A DNA stretch of 42,029 nt. Origin: Candidatus Galligastranaerophilus faecipullorum (lineage in GTDB: Bacteria; Cyanobacteriota; Vampirovibrionia; Gastranaerophilales; Gastranaerophilaceae). The notes beneath the pieces are model-generated. The model made no database searches. It was not told where the DNA came from and saw nothing but the letters and a program-made list of their open reading frames with translations. Positions 8,379-16,921 of this stretch are shown here, one piece after another (position 1 is the stretch's first letter; each line of letters opens with the position of its first letter). The stretch is from positions 1 to 42,029 of the forward strand of contig DVFS01000066.1 of the NCBI GenBank assembly GCA_018713115.1, written 5' to 3'. The translations under genes and the position numbers were made by a program.

Positions 8379-8461
8379 AATAAATTACCGCCCCTTTCTT
8401 GTGTTTGCACAAAATATTGCATTAATGTGTTAGCACAAACAAGCAAGAAACGCAATGGATT

Positions 8462-9559
8462 TTAATTTGCAAATCTAAAGAGCATTATATCTCCGTCTTG
8501 GACAACGTAATCCTTGCCCTCAAGGCGTGCAGTACCTTTTTCTCTGGCTGCAGCCCAGGAGCCTGCGGCAATAAAGTCATCATAAGACACAACTTCCGCT
8601 TTGATGAAGCCTTTTTCAAAATCCGTGTGTATGACACCGGCTGCCTGCGGAGCTTTTGTACCTTTTGTAATTGTCCAGGCGCGCACTTCTTTTTCGCCGG
8701 CGGTAATGTATGTTCTAAGCCCCAGAAGGTCATATACGCATTTAATCATTTTTTCAATACCCGAGGAATCTGCGCCGAGCTCTTTCAGGTAGTTTTTAGA
8801 TTCTTCTTCTCCCAGTTCGACAAGTTCGGATTCAATACCCGCACATATCATAACCACATCTGCACCGTTTTCTTTTGCATATTTCCTGACTCTCTCGACA
8901 TAGTCATTTCCCTTGGCGAGGTCTGATTCTGCAACATTTGCACAGTATATCATCGGTTTTGCCATTAAAAGGTGAAAGTGATGGAGTGCTTTTATTTCTT
9001 CTTCGTTAAAGATTTCTCTTGTGTTAATAAATCTTCCTTGTTCAAGATAGGGCATGAGGCGCTCTATGATTGAGTTTTCAAGAACAGCTTCTTTATCTCC
9101 GCCCTTTACCTGTTTTGCAATGCGTTTTGAGCGGTTTTCAAGTGTTGCAATATCAGCCAGTGCAAGCTCTGTGTTTATCGTTTCGATATCGTCAATCGGG
9201 TCTATTTTGCCGTTAACATGAATTGTATTTTCATCATCAAAACATCTTACCACCTGAATTATGGCGTCAACTTCTCTTATATTGTGCAAAAACTGGTTGC
9301 CGAGTCCTTCGCCCTTGCTTGCCCCTTTTACAAGTCCTGCTATATCAACAAATTCAATAGCTGTAGGTATTACGGTGTCCGTCTTTACAAGGGGCTGAAG
9401 TTTATAGAGTCTTTCATCTGGAACAGTTACCACTCCCACATTAGGTTCAATGGTACAGAAAGGATAATTTGCACTCTGTGCGTTTTTTGAGAGTGTCAAT
9501 GCGTTAAAAAGTGTCGATTTGCCTACATTGGGGAGTCCTACTATTCCTGCTTTTAACAT
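8462..9559 (-). CDS. ychF: redox-regulated ATPase YchF (OLA1 family)
   Basis: The protein has 365 residues, the usual YchF length. It is a ribosome-associated P-loop protein of the Obg/OLA1 group that prefers ATP to GTP. The P-loop GLPNVGKS is at 8-15, the G3 region DIAGLVKGASKGEGLGN near 72, and the C-terminal TGS-like domain (about 280-364) contains the family-typical WTITKGTKAPQAAGVIHTDFEKGFIKAEV text. The start is supported by AAGGAA 8 nt upstream. It is transcribed just downstream of the pfp gene but behind a terminator. Confidence 0.96.
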   Translation of the reverse strand: MLKAGIVGLPNVGKSTLFNALTLSKNAQSANYPFCTIEPNVGVVTVPDERLYKLQPLVKTDTVIPTAIEFVDIAGLVKGASKGEGLGNQFLHNIREVDAIIQVVRCFDDENTIHVNGKIDPIDDIETINTELALADIATLENRSKRIAKQVKGGDKEAVLENSIIERLMPYLEQGRFINTREIFNEEEIKALHHFHLLMAKPMIYCANVAESDLAKGNDYVERVRKYAKENGADVVMICAGIESELVELGEEESKNYLKELGADSSGIEKMIKCVYDLLGLRTYITAGEKEVRAWTITKGTKAPQAAGVIHTDFEKGFIKAEVVSYDDFIAAGSWAAAREKGTARLEGKDYVVQDGDIMLFRFAN

Positions 9560-9586
9560 TGTTTAATTCCTTTTCTTATTATCATA

Positions 9587-9618
9587 AAAGGGCGCAGACA
9601 AATATCGCTGCGCCCTTT
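9587..9618 (-). terminator. intrinsic terminator of the phosphofructokinase gene
   Basis: An 11-bp perfect GC-rich stem (9587-9597 with 9608-9618) encloses a 10-nt loop. On the minus strand it starts 10 nt after the pfp stop codon, and its 3' arm ends in a short T run. Confidence 0.75.
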
Positions 9619-9628
9619 GAGTGTTATT

Positions 9629-11311
9629 TTAGTTTTGTGCTACGGGAACTTTTTGCTGTTCCAGTTGAAGCGTTAATGTGGTGACATCGCATACATCACA
9701 GGGACCGAAGTACTGAATTGCGCCGGGGAATACATAGCAGTCGTTAAGCGCCCATTTTTCACGTTTTGCTTCAAAAGCTTTAAATACGGGGCCGTCAAGT
9801 TCCACCAGTGCTTTTTGGATAACCGGTTTCATAACACCGTGGCGTTTTTCCATATTCATCATCATTGTTAAAGGTACGCCGCCTGCTTTCCATTCTGTTG
9901 CAGGAGCGGTGAGGTTTTTAACGGATGATAAATAACCCGTGAGCCCCGCCTGAATAAGTGCAAAAGCATTGTAGCCCAGTGAGTAGCAGTAGTCCGCATC
10001 AAAGTTTGAAGGCATTGCACATCTTCCTTCGTAGCCGAAGAAGTGAGCCTGATCCGAGAATTTGCCGTTATATTTGCCTTGCGCTTTAAGAGCTTTTAAG
10101 CGTGCGCGAACCATTTCAATTAAGAGTTTTTCCGTTTCGATTTTTGAAACCTGCACGTTGCCGTGAGGATCTCTGTCCATCAGAAGCTGTGCTTTAATCA
10201 TATCGGGAAGCGAATTGAATACTTTTGCATTGTTTGCTTCAAGTCTGGATTCTATAACTTTGTATTTTTCGCTGTTGGGAGCGTTTACAAAGTTTTCATC
10301 TTTTTCAAGAACCGCAAGCAGGTCGTTGAGATTTGAAATCATTGTTTTCATTTCGGGAATAAACTCGATTAAACCTTCGGGAATAAGTGCCACACCGAAG
10401 TTTTTACCCATTTCAGAGCGTTTAACAACGATATCCGTTATATAGTCAACAATGCTTTCAAGGGACATCTTTTTGGCTTCAACTTCTTCTGAAATCAAAG
10501 TTATGTTGGGCTGTACCTGAAGTGCAACTTCAAGACCGACGTGCGTTGCCGATCTGCCCATAAGTTTTATAAAGTGCCAGTATTTTTTGGCGGAATTTGC
10601 ATCCCTCTGGATGTTTCCGATAAGTTCCGCGTATGTTTTAGTTGCGGTGTCAAAACCGAAGGAGATTTCAATCTGGTCATTTTTCAGGTCGCCGTCGATT
10701 GTTTTGGGGCAGCCTATCACCTGAATGCCGGCTCCTTTTGCTTTAAGCCACTGTGCAAGCATGCAGGCATTTGTGTTTGAATCATCTCCGCCTATTATAA
10801 CGATGGCGTTAATATTAAGCGCCTTGCAGTTTTGAAGAGTTTTTTCAAATTGTTCTTCCGTCTCAAGCTTGGTTCTGCCTGAGCCGATAATGTCAAAGCC
10901 GCCGGTATTTCTGTATTTATCGATAAATTCATCGTCAAATTTAACATACTTGTTGTCAATAATACCTGAAGGTCCGCCCAAAAATCCGTATAAAACATTT
11001 TGCGGGTTTGCTGCTTTAAGAGCATCATATAATCCCGCTATAACGTTGTGTCCGCCGGGAGCCTGACCGCCGGAGAGGATGACGCCTACATTTTTTTGTT
11101 CAAAATTAAGAGACTGTCCCTCTTTGCCAAAGCTTACAATGGGCTGGCCGTATACATCTTTGAAGAGTTTTTGAATTTCATCGGCATCTTTAACGGCAGT
11201 TGTATTTTGACCGAGTGATATTTTTACGTTTTTAATTCCCTCAGAGAGGACTCCTGCGAGTTTAGGCTTGTAGTTAAGTCTTTCTTTGTGTAAGGGTGAT
11301 AATTCGCGCAT
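9629..11311 (-). CDS. pfp: diphosphate--fructose-6-phosphate 1-phosphotransferase (PPi-PFK)
   Basis: The protein has 560 residues, the length of the long plant-beta/spirochaete-type PFP group. It phosphorylates fructose 6-phosphate using pyrophosphate, reversibly, in glycolysis/gluconeogenesis. The phosphate loop GGQAPGGHN is at 81-89. GGDD at 174-177 carries the Asp that replaces the Gly of ATP enzymes and marks PPi use. The catalytic [10 protein letters not shown] is at 202-211 and MGRS, binding the sugar phosphate, at 251-254. AAGGAG lies 8 nt before the ATG. A PPi enzyme fits an energy-limited fermentative gut organism. It is divergent from the next gene. Confidence 0.95.
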   Translation of the reverse strand: MRELSPLHKERLNYKPKLAGVLSEGIKNVKISLGQNTTAVKDADEIQKLFKDVYGQPIVSFGKEGQSLNFEQKNVGVILSGGQAPGGHNVIAGLYDALKAANPQNVLYGFLGGPSGIIDNKYVKFDDEFIDKYRNTGGFDIIGSGRTKLETEEQFEKTLQNCKALNINAIVIIGGDDSNTNACMLAQWLKAKGAGIQVIGCPKTIDGDLKNDQIEISFGFDTATKTYAELIGNIQRDANSAKKYWHFIKLMGRSATHVGLEVALQVQPNITLISEEVEAKKMSLESIVDYITDIVVKRSEMGKNFGVALIPEGLIEFIPEMKTMISNLNDLLAVLEKDENFVNAPNSEKYKVIESRLEANNAKVFNSLPDMIKAQLLMDRDPHGNVQVSKIETEKLLIEMVRARLKALKAQGKYNGKFSDQAHFFGYEGRCAMPSNFDADYCYSLGYNAFALIQAGLTGYLSSVKNLTAPATEWKAGGVPLTMMMNMEKRHGVMKPVIQKALVELDGPVFKAFEAKREKWALNDCYVFPGAIQYFGPCDVCDVTTLTLQLEQQKVPVAQN

Positions 11312-11478
11312 AAAAATTTCTCCTTAATTTAACTCCATTTATTAATTGATATTTTATTACAAACAATGCAAATTAACAAATCGGGTTTATAATTAAGAAA
11401 TGTAAAATTTAAATAAAAATCATGCAAAAAATATTTTCACGGCACTTAAAATTATATAAATAAATAGGAGTTGATAAC

Positions 11479-11976
11479 ATGGTACAAGCTATAGGCGCTC
11501 AAAACACGATTGCTGCTGATAAAATCACGGATAAAAAACCGGTAAATATACTGGATAGGGCAAAAACAAAGGCAGGACAGTTTAAAGATGTTTTTGTAAA
11601 GTCTGATGATTCCACACAGGCCAAAGTAAATACCGCGCTTGCGTCAGCCTCTGTTCTGGGTTCTCTTGTAATGCTTTTCGGGCACAAGAGTGCGGTTGCA
11701 AGATGGCTGGGCGGTGTGGTTTCTCTGCTTTCCGGTTTGTCTTTGGCGGCACTTAATTTTTCAAAAAGCACTCCCGCTCCGGCTGCACAAAAAACAGTGA
11801 ACCCGGAAACGGTAATTCCTTCCGGCGATGCCGTCATGCTCTCACAAGAGGCACAAAATGAACAGGCTGCACCGGCACCGGGTACAGCGGAAGCAAATGC
11901 ACTTAATCTCATTGCTTCTAACGACCCCGCTAAGTCTGCTCCTGAAGCACTTATTAAACAGACTACACAGGGCTAG
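11479..11976 (+). CDS. hypothetical protein with a hydrophobic hairpin and Ala/Pro-rich tail
   Basis: The protein has 165 residues. A polar N-terminus (about 1-50) leads to two hydrophobic stretches (about 52-68 and 72-92, ending before NFSKS) that could form a membrane hairpin. A low-complexity Ala/Pro/Glu-rich C-terminus follows. No signal peptide and no known domain are seen. A GGAG 8 nt before the ATG supports the start. The opposite strand is also open over much of the gene, an effect of its base bias. Confidence 0.6.
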   Translation: MVQAIGAQNTIAADKITDKKPVNILDRAKTKAGQFKDVFVKSDDSTQAKVNTALASASVLGSLVMLFGHKSAVARWLGGVVSLLSGLSLAALNFSKSTPAPAAQKTVNPETVIPSGDAVMLSQEAQNEQAAPAPGTAEANALNLIASNDPAKSAPEALIKQTTQG

Positions 11977-11987
11977 ATAAAAAATAC

Positions 11988-12018
11988 TTGAAATTTTTTC
12001 TTGAACATGTATTATAAT
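11988..12018 (+). promoter_or_regulatory. likely promoter of tRNA-Gly
   Basis: A perfect TATAAT (12013-12018) lies 12 nt before the tRNA. The best upstream partner is TTGAAA (11988-11993) at a long 19-bp spacing, so the -35 assignment is tentative. Confidence 0.5.
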
Positions 12019-12030
12019 TCTATCGCTGTT

Positions 12031-12105
12031 GCGGGAGTAATTCAGTGGTAGAATGCTTCCTTGCCAAGGAAGATGTCGCGAGTTCGAGCCTCGTCTCCCG
12101 CTCCA
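12031..12105 (+). tRNA. tRNA-Gly (anticodon GCC)
   Basis: The acceptor stem GCGGGAG (12031-12037) pairs with CTCCCGC (12095-12101). The anticodon stem CTTCC/GGAAG encloses TTGCCAA with GCC at 12063-12065. The T arm contains GTTCGAG. The 3' CCA (12103-12105) is encoded. Confidence 0.97.
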
Positions 12106-12106
12106 T

Positions 12107-12132
12107 AAAGGGCACTCAGTTGAGTGCCCTTT
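12107..12132. terminator. hairpin terminator after tRNA-Gly
   Basis: A perfect 10-bp stem AAAGGGCACT (12107-12116) with AGTGCCCTTT (12123-12132) encloses a 6-nt loop. The symmetric A/T ends let it work for the tRNA and for the convergent oxidoreductase gene. Confidence 0.75.
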
Positions 12133-12160
12133 ATTATGCAACCGATTTATTCTGTAACAG

Positions 12161-12691
12161 TTAAATATTTTTACCGAGAGTATAGGCTGTATTCGGGTAT
12201 GGTGTTTGATTTATATCGGATTTACCCCATACTCCGGAGGCTATGATTTTTCCGGCGTCTGTCCAGCCCAGATAATTGAGTATAGCTTCATAATGGCTGA
12301 TTATAGGTTGGGCTTCTTTTGAGGCTGTGTCTGCATATGTCAGGATTAGCACCGCTTTTTTAGGTTTGTGTATTTGTGTGTTTATTGCATAAAATCTGTC
12401 AATCACCGCTTTAATTTGAGATGATACGCCAAAATAATACATAGGTGTTGCAAAAACTACGACGTCTGCATCAACTATATTTTCTTTAACAAATTCAAAA
12501 TCATCTTTAAATACGCACTGACCGTCCGAAGTGCACTTGTCACAAGCTATACATGGGTGAACTTTTTTGAATGCGGATTCAAATTTTATAACACTGTGCC
12601 CTTTTTCCGTGGCACCTTTTATAAAATTATCCGCAAGAGTGTCGGAATTTCCGTTTTTTCTGGGACTTCCGGTGATAACAAGAATTTTCAT
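12161..12691 (-). CDS. NAD(P)H-dependent FMN oxidoreductase, flavodoxin-like
   Basis: The protein has 176 residues with the flavodoxin-like fold of the NADPH-dependent FMN reductase family. GSPRKNGNSDTLA (8-20) is the FMN phosphate loop. ATPMYYFGVSSQIKAVIDR (about 84-102) is the flavin-binding segment. A small cysteine cluster, PCIACDKCTSDGQCVF, sits at about 46-61 as in iron-sulfur flavoprotein-like and quinone-reductase relatives. It probably reduces quinones, metals or disulfides; the substrate cannot be told. The ATG has GGAGGT 6 nt upstream. Its promoter is of the MerR-regulated type, suggesting induction by redox or electrophile stress. Confidence 0.88.
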   Translation of the reverse strand: MKILVITGSPRKNGNSDTLADNFIKGATEKGHSVIKFESAFKKVHPCIACDKCTSDGQCVFKDDFEFVKENIVDADVVVFATPMYYFGVSSQIKAVIDRFYAINTQIHKPKKAVLILTYADTASKEAQPIISHYEAILNYLGWTDAGKIIASGVWGKSDINQTPYPNTAYTLGKNI

Positions 12692-12713
12692 ATTATACCT
12701 CCGTTTTCTTTTA

Positions 12714-12744
12714 ATTTTAACACTTTAGAGTTACTCTAAGTCAA
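12714..12744 (-). promoter_or_regulatory. MerR-family-type promoter of the flavodoxin-like gene
   Basis: On the minus strand the -35 TTGACT (12744-12739) and -10 TAAAAT (12719-12714) are 19 bp apart. The spacer contains the palindrome TTAGAGTAACTCTAA (12739-12725). An over-long spacer with a dyad centred between the boxes is the hallmark of promoters untwisted by MerR-family activators. No merR-like gene is in the window. Confidence 0.75.
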
Positions 12745-12757
12745 GGGCCCGGAATTA

Positions 12758-15265
12758 TTATGAATTTTTTAGAAATTTTCCCGTTATACTTTGCTTGCAG
12801 GCTGCAATTTCATCGGGCGTACCTGCAGCAACTATTTCTCCGCCGTCATTGCCGCCAAAGGGGCCCATGTCTATGATATAGTCCGCGTTTTTAATAACAT
12901 CCAAATCATGTTCAATTATAACCACGGTTGCCCCGTTGTCTATGAGTTTTTGAAAAACTCCAAGCAGCGTTTGCACGTCAAGCGGGTGAAGCCCTATTGT
13001 AGGTTCGTCAAAAATAAAAATTGAATCCTCCTGTCTGCGTCCCATTTCAAGAGCCAGTTTTAGCCGCTGTGCTTCTCCGCCCGAGAGTCCGGGGGTGGCT
13101 TCTCCAAGTGTTAAATAGCCGAGCCCCAGGTCTTTTAGCACCATAAGTCTTTGCTTTACCGTGTTTATGTCTTTGCAGGCTTCAAGCGCGCTATTGATGT
13201 CCATTGCCATGATTTCAGGCATGGAAAAAGACACTCCTGATTTGGCGCCGTATTTAATGTTTTGCGCTTCTTTAGAATAACGCGCACCGCGGCAGTCGGG
13301 ACAGGGGATGTCTACGTCGGGCAGAAACTGTACATCAAGACTTATGCTTCCTGTGCCGTCGCAACAGGGGCAGCGAAGTTTTCCGGTGTTGTAGGAGAAA
13401 TCGCCCGCTTTGTAATTGAGTTTTTTTGCGCATTGTGTCCTTGCAAAAATTTTTCTCAATTCGTCGTGAATATTGGCGTAAGTTGCAACTGTTGAGCGGA
13501 TATTTATGCCTATAGGGGATGCGTCAATCAGTTTTACATGTTTTATACCCTGTGCGCATATGTTTTTAATGTGCGAGGGGAGCCTTTTGCCGCAGATACT
13601 GTTTTCAAGTGCAGGGATGAGGCTCTCCAGTACAAGCGTTGTTTTGCCAGAGCCGGATACTCCGGTAATGACACTCAGGCGACCTTTGGGAATTTTTACA
13701 TTCAGCGGTTTTACCGTGTGAATTGTGTCAGTTGCAAGCTCTATTGCCCCGTTTTTAAACATTTCATCTTTTGCGGCTCTTTTTCGCATTATTGTATCTG
13801 CTTTTTTGGACAAAAACGGGCCTATTTTGGAAATCGGATTTTTTGTTATGTCTGCTACCGTGCCTTGGGCTACAATCCTACCCCCTTCGCTGCCTGATTT
13901 TGGCCCCATTTCTATAATCCAGTCGGCTTCAGATAAAATTTGTGTATCATGGTCTACAAGTATTACCGAATTCCCGTCTTTTATAAGGTCATGCATTAAT
14001 GTGTTAAGCCCTGTTATATTTGACGGGTGCAGTCCTATGGAGGGTTCATCAAGTACATATAAAACACCTGTGGTGCGGTTTCTGACCGAACGGGCAAGCT
14101 GCATTCTCTGTCTTTCGCCTGTGGATAGTGTAGAGGCTGCTCTATCTAAAGACAAATACCCGAGGCCAAGTTCCATAAGCCTTTTTGCCGATGTTTGAAA
14201 TGACTCACAAATAGATTCTGCCATCGGTTTCATTTCTTCAGGCAGTGAAGAAGGTACGCTTTCAACCCATTTTACAAGCCCGGAGAGCGTCATTTTGCAG
14301 GCTCTATCAAGGGATATTCCTTTCAATCTGGGGCCTCTTGCGGTTTCGGACAGTCTTGTGCCGAGGCAGTCGGGGCAGATATCCTCTTTTAAAAACTTCT
14401 CCACACGTTTCATACCCTTTTCATCTTTTACTTTTGATAATGCATTTTGAACCGTGTAGACTGCATTGTAGTAGGTAAAATCTATTTCTCCCGCCTGATT
14501 TGAATTTTTCGCCTTGTAAAATATATGTTTTTTAACGGCAGGGCCGTGGTACACAATTTCCTTTTCTTCTTTTGTAAGTTTATAAAAGGGAATATTTGTT
14601 CTCACGCCCATGGCTCTGCATACATCTGTCATAAGCGACCACATTAAAGAGTTCCACGGTGCAACCGCCCCCTCGTCTATCGTTAGATTTTCATCGGGTA
14701 CAAGCGTAGACTCATCCACTGTTCTTACGGTGCCCGTGCCGCTGCATTTGGGACATGCTCCGCTGCTGTTAAAGGCAAGTTCTTCTGCCCCCGGTGCAAA
14801 AAAATGTGCCGAGCATACGGGGCAGATTAACTCTTTTTCGGCAGCTACATTTAGTGACGGCTCAAGATAATGTCCGTTAGGGCATCTGTGATGTGCAAGG
14901 CGCGAGTACATAAGCCTAAAGCTGTTTAAAAGCTCGCTTCCCGTGCCAAAAGTACTTCTTATTCCGGGGATTGAGGGGCGCTGATGAAGCGCCAGAGCGG
15001 CAGGTACATACAAAATTTCATCGACGGGCGCTTTTGGCGCCTGAGTCATTCTGCGCCTAGTATATGTAGAAAGCGCTTCAAGATAGCGTCTTGAGCCTTC
15101 GGCATAAAGCACGCCAAGGGCGAGCGAGGATTTGCCCGAGCCGGAAACACCTGCTATGCCCACAATTTTATTTAACGGAATATCGACATCTATGTGTTTT
15201 AAATTGTGTACGCTTGCCCCGCGCACAAGAATTTTATCAGGCTTTGCGTTAATATCGTTTTGCAT
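12758..15265 (-). CDS. UvrA2-like excinuclease ABC subunit A paralogue
   Basis: The protein has 835 residues, about 100 fewer than canonical UvrA, as in UvrA2/DrrC-type proteins that lack the UvrB-binding domain. It has two ABC ATPase modules. The first Walker A, GVSGSGKS, is at 39-46, with signature LSTGERQR and Walker B LYVLDEPSIGLHP. The second Walker A, GVSGSGKT, is at 535-542, with signature LSGGEAQR and FIFDEPTIGLHP. Zinc-binding pairs are seen as CPVCSAH, CPKCSGTG, CPDCLGT and CPCCDGTG. Known members protect against DNA-binding drugs or damage. No uvrB or drug transporter is nearby, so the task is open. Confidence 0.9.
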   Translation of the reverse strand: MQNDINAKPDKILVRGASVHNLKHIDVDIPLNKIVGIAGVSGSGKSSLALGVLYAEGSRRYLEALSTYTRRRMTQAPKAPVDEILYVPAALALHQRPSIPGIRSTFGTGSELLNSFRLMYSRLAHHRCPNGHYLEPSLNVAAEKELICPVCSAHFFAPGAEELAFNSSGACPKCSGTGTVRTVDESTLVPDENLTIDEGAVAPWNSLMWSLMTDVCRAMGVRTNIPFYKLTKEEKEIVYHGPAVKKHIFYKAKNSNQAGEIDFTYYNAVYTVQNALSKVKDEKGMKRVEKFLKEDICPDCLGTRLSETARGPRLKGISLDRACKMTLSGLVKWVESVPSSLPEEMKPMAESICESFQTSAKRLMELGLGYLSLDRAASTLSTGERQRMQLARSVRNRTTGVLYVLDEPSIGLHPSNITGLNTLMHDLIKDGNSVILVDHDTQILSEADWIIEMGPKSGSEGGRIVAQGTVADITKNPISKIGPFLSKKADTIMRKRAAKDEMFKNGAIELATDTIHTVKPLNVKIPKGRLSVITGVSGSGKTTLVLESLIPALENSICGKRLPSHIKNICAQGIKHVKLIDASPIGINIRSTVATYANIHDELRKIFARTQCAKKLNYKAGDFSYNTGKLRCPCCDGTGSISLDVQFLPDVDIPCPDCRGARYSKEAQNIKYGAKSGVSFSMPEIMAMDINSALEACKDINTVKQRLMVLKDLGLGYLTLGEATPGLSGGEAQRLKLALEMGRRQEDSIFIFDEPTIGLHPLDVQTLLGVFQKLIDNGATVVIIEHDLDVIKNADYIIDMGPFGGNDGGEIVAAGTPDEIAACKQSITGKFLKNS

Positions 15266-15402
15266 AGCAAGTAAATCATACTATTTCAGTGAAATATTTC
15301 AAGTGCGCGATGGCATCAATGGTTAAAAAATATTAATATTTAATTTAAAATTCTAAAGTCTGTATTTAATTTTGCCGATTAAAATGATGTAAGGGATGAA
15401 AT

Positions 15403-16347
15403 ATGAGTTACGATATAAAAATACAAGGAAAAGTATATTCTTTTGATACATTAAGTGAATATAAATCCGTTAAGGATATGAGCAGTTCCGAGCGTGCGGC
15501 GTATGTTGCAAATATGTCGGGTGAGGATGAAATGCAGACTCTCGGCGATGATTTTGATGAAGGCACTTCCGCATTATCCTTGCAGGAATCAAATAATACT
15601 TCGCAAGAGCAGCAAGAGGCTGAACTTCAAAACGATGCCGCTTTAAATATTATGCTTATGAACAGCGAAATATCTTCTCTTCAGCAAGAAAAAAGAGCGC
15701 TTTACAACTCTCTTATGTGGGCGGGTTCATCCGAAGAGCGAATGGAAATTTTCAGACAGACCGGAGATATACAAAACGAGATAAATTCCATAAGAAGCGA
15801 GATGATAGCCGCGCTTTCAATACCTGCTTCTGGTACCGGAGGACTTTCGGATGATTTTGTACCGCAGTCTTTAGATGACAGTGCTCTTGCTTTGCAGGGA
15901 ACAGGCGGCAGCGGCGATAGTATAGTGAATTTTGCAGAGTCTTATCTTGGCAGAAAAAATCCAAGCAGAAGCGCCGAAGGCAATGAGTTTGTAAGAGTTG
16001 AGCGCGGCGGCTCATGTGATGACTTTGCAACTTATGTAGTAGATAATTCATTGCAAAAAGAGCAGCGTGCCGACTGGTATAATAATCTCTCCGAGAGGGA
16101 AAAAGCCTGGGGTCCCGATGTCTTTCGCGCCGCAAAAGAGGCGGGCTCAACGGTTTCACTGAAAAATGCCAAAAGCGGCGACCTTGCTGCAATAGACCTT
16201 AACGGCAACGGCGGAATGGATCATACGGTTATTATAAAAGAGGTTAAAAACGGAAAGGTTTATACTGTAGAGAGCAACGGCGGAAGTATTATAAATAAGA
16301 CTTACGACGCCGATAAAGTATGTTCCGTTGCAAGGGTTGTAAAATAA
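15403..16347 (+). CDS. CHAP-domain protein, putative peptidoglycan amidase/endopeptidase
   Basis: The protein has 314 residues. The C-terminal part (about 175-313) matches a CHAP (NlpC/P60-like) fold. The nucleophile is Cys205 in GGSCDDFATYVV, followed by SGDLAAIDLNGNGG, His274 in MDHTVII, and a third polar residue (Glu290 or Asn292) in VESNGG. The N-terminal 170 residues are acidic and helical, with no signal peptide, so export would need another route, or the protein acts inside or after lysis. AAGGGA precedes the ATG. It overlaps no other gene and meets the GerMN gene tail to tail. Confidence 0.8.
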   Translation: MSYDIKIQGKVYSFDTLSEYKSVKDMSSSERAAYVANMSGEDEMQTLGDDFDEGTSALSLQESNNTSQEQQEAELQNDAALNIMLMNSEISSLQQEKRALYNSLMWAGSSEERMEIFRQTGDIQNEINSIRSEMIAALSIPASGTGGLSDDFVPQSLDDSALALQGTGGSGDSIVNFAESYLGRKNPSRSAEGNEFVRVERGGSCDDFATYVVDNSLQKEQRADWYNNLSEREKAWGPDVFRAAKEAGSTVSLKNAKSGDLAAIDLNGNGGMDHTVIIKEVKNGKVYTVESNGGSIINKTYDADKVCSVARVVK

Positions 16348-16348
16348 A

Positions 16349-16918
16349 CTAGTTAAGCGGCTGCTCTATGTAGATTCCTTCCCCGCCCATATACTCAACC
16401 TGTTTGCCATCCAGATACAGATAAACAGGCTTCTTTAGATTAAACGAGTCAACGGTAAGTTTTATTTGCTTAATTCTGTTTTGAATACTTTTTGTGCCGC
16501 CGCCGTATTCAAAATTGCGGGTGAGATTCACGATTATTTTTCCGTTTTCATCCTTTACCCACATAAGTTTGACATCCTGCGGGATTTCAGAGTATACGCC
16601 GTGAGATGTTTCATATTTTGTGGGGCCTTTTAAAAGTTCTTCAATTGCGCCTTCAAGTGTTGCTTTATCGGTTTTTCGTTTTACATAGTGTGTAGTATTT
16701 TCATCACTCATAAAACAAATCTGCATTTCTTCCTGATGTTGTTCGGGTTCTTCTTTTTTTGGTGTTTCAGGTTGTATTTTATCCGTCCTTACTTCGCGTG
16801 TTACTGTTGTTTCGTTGGTATTGAGGGGCTGGTAGCTTTCTTTGCCAAGAAACATATACACATAATAGCCTGCACAAATTATAAGGCACACAATTAAAGT
16901 TCTTATAAAAACACCCAT
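16349..16918 (-). CDS. membrane-anchored GerMN-domain protein
   Basis: The protein has 189 residues. An N-terminal transmembrane helix or uncleaved signal (about 3-24) leads to a Pro/Glu-rich linker (45-65). A GerMN domain (about 66-180) follows, seen as ICFMSDENTTHYVKRKT, LEGAIEELLKGPT, GVYSEIPQDVKL and VNLTRNFEYGGGTKSIQNRIKQIKLTV. GerMN domains are extracytoplasmic modules in sporulation and envelope proteins, sometimes tied to peptidoglycan hydrolases. The start lies 3 nt after the truB stop, so it ends the infB-rbfA-truB unit. This is not evidence of sporulation. Confidence 0.85.
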   Translation of the reverse strand: MGVFIRTLIVCLIICAGYYVYMFLGKESYQPLNTNETTVTREVRTDKIQPETPKKEEPEQHQEEMQICFMSDENTTHYVKRKTDKATLEGAIEELLKGPTKYETSHGVYSEIPQDVKLMWVKDENGKIIVNLTRNFEYGGGTKSIQNRIKQIKLTVDSFNLKKPVYLYLDGKQVEYMGGEGIYIEQPLN

Positions 16919-16921
16919 TTT

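Noticed and set aside
11499-11912. Long minus-strand open frame opposite the 165-residue hypothetical gene
   Set aside because: The plus-strand gene has a proper ribosome-binding site and a protein-like composition; the other is a mirror effect of Ala/Pro-rich codons.
11842-12141. Minus-strand open frame crossing tRNA-Gly
   Set aside because: It reads through the tRNA in antisense and gives the familiar false RRGSNSRH-type peptide.
16349-16918. GerMN domain as evidence of sporulation
   Set aside because: GerMN domains occur in many non-sporulating bacteria, and no other sporulation gene is seen.
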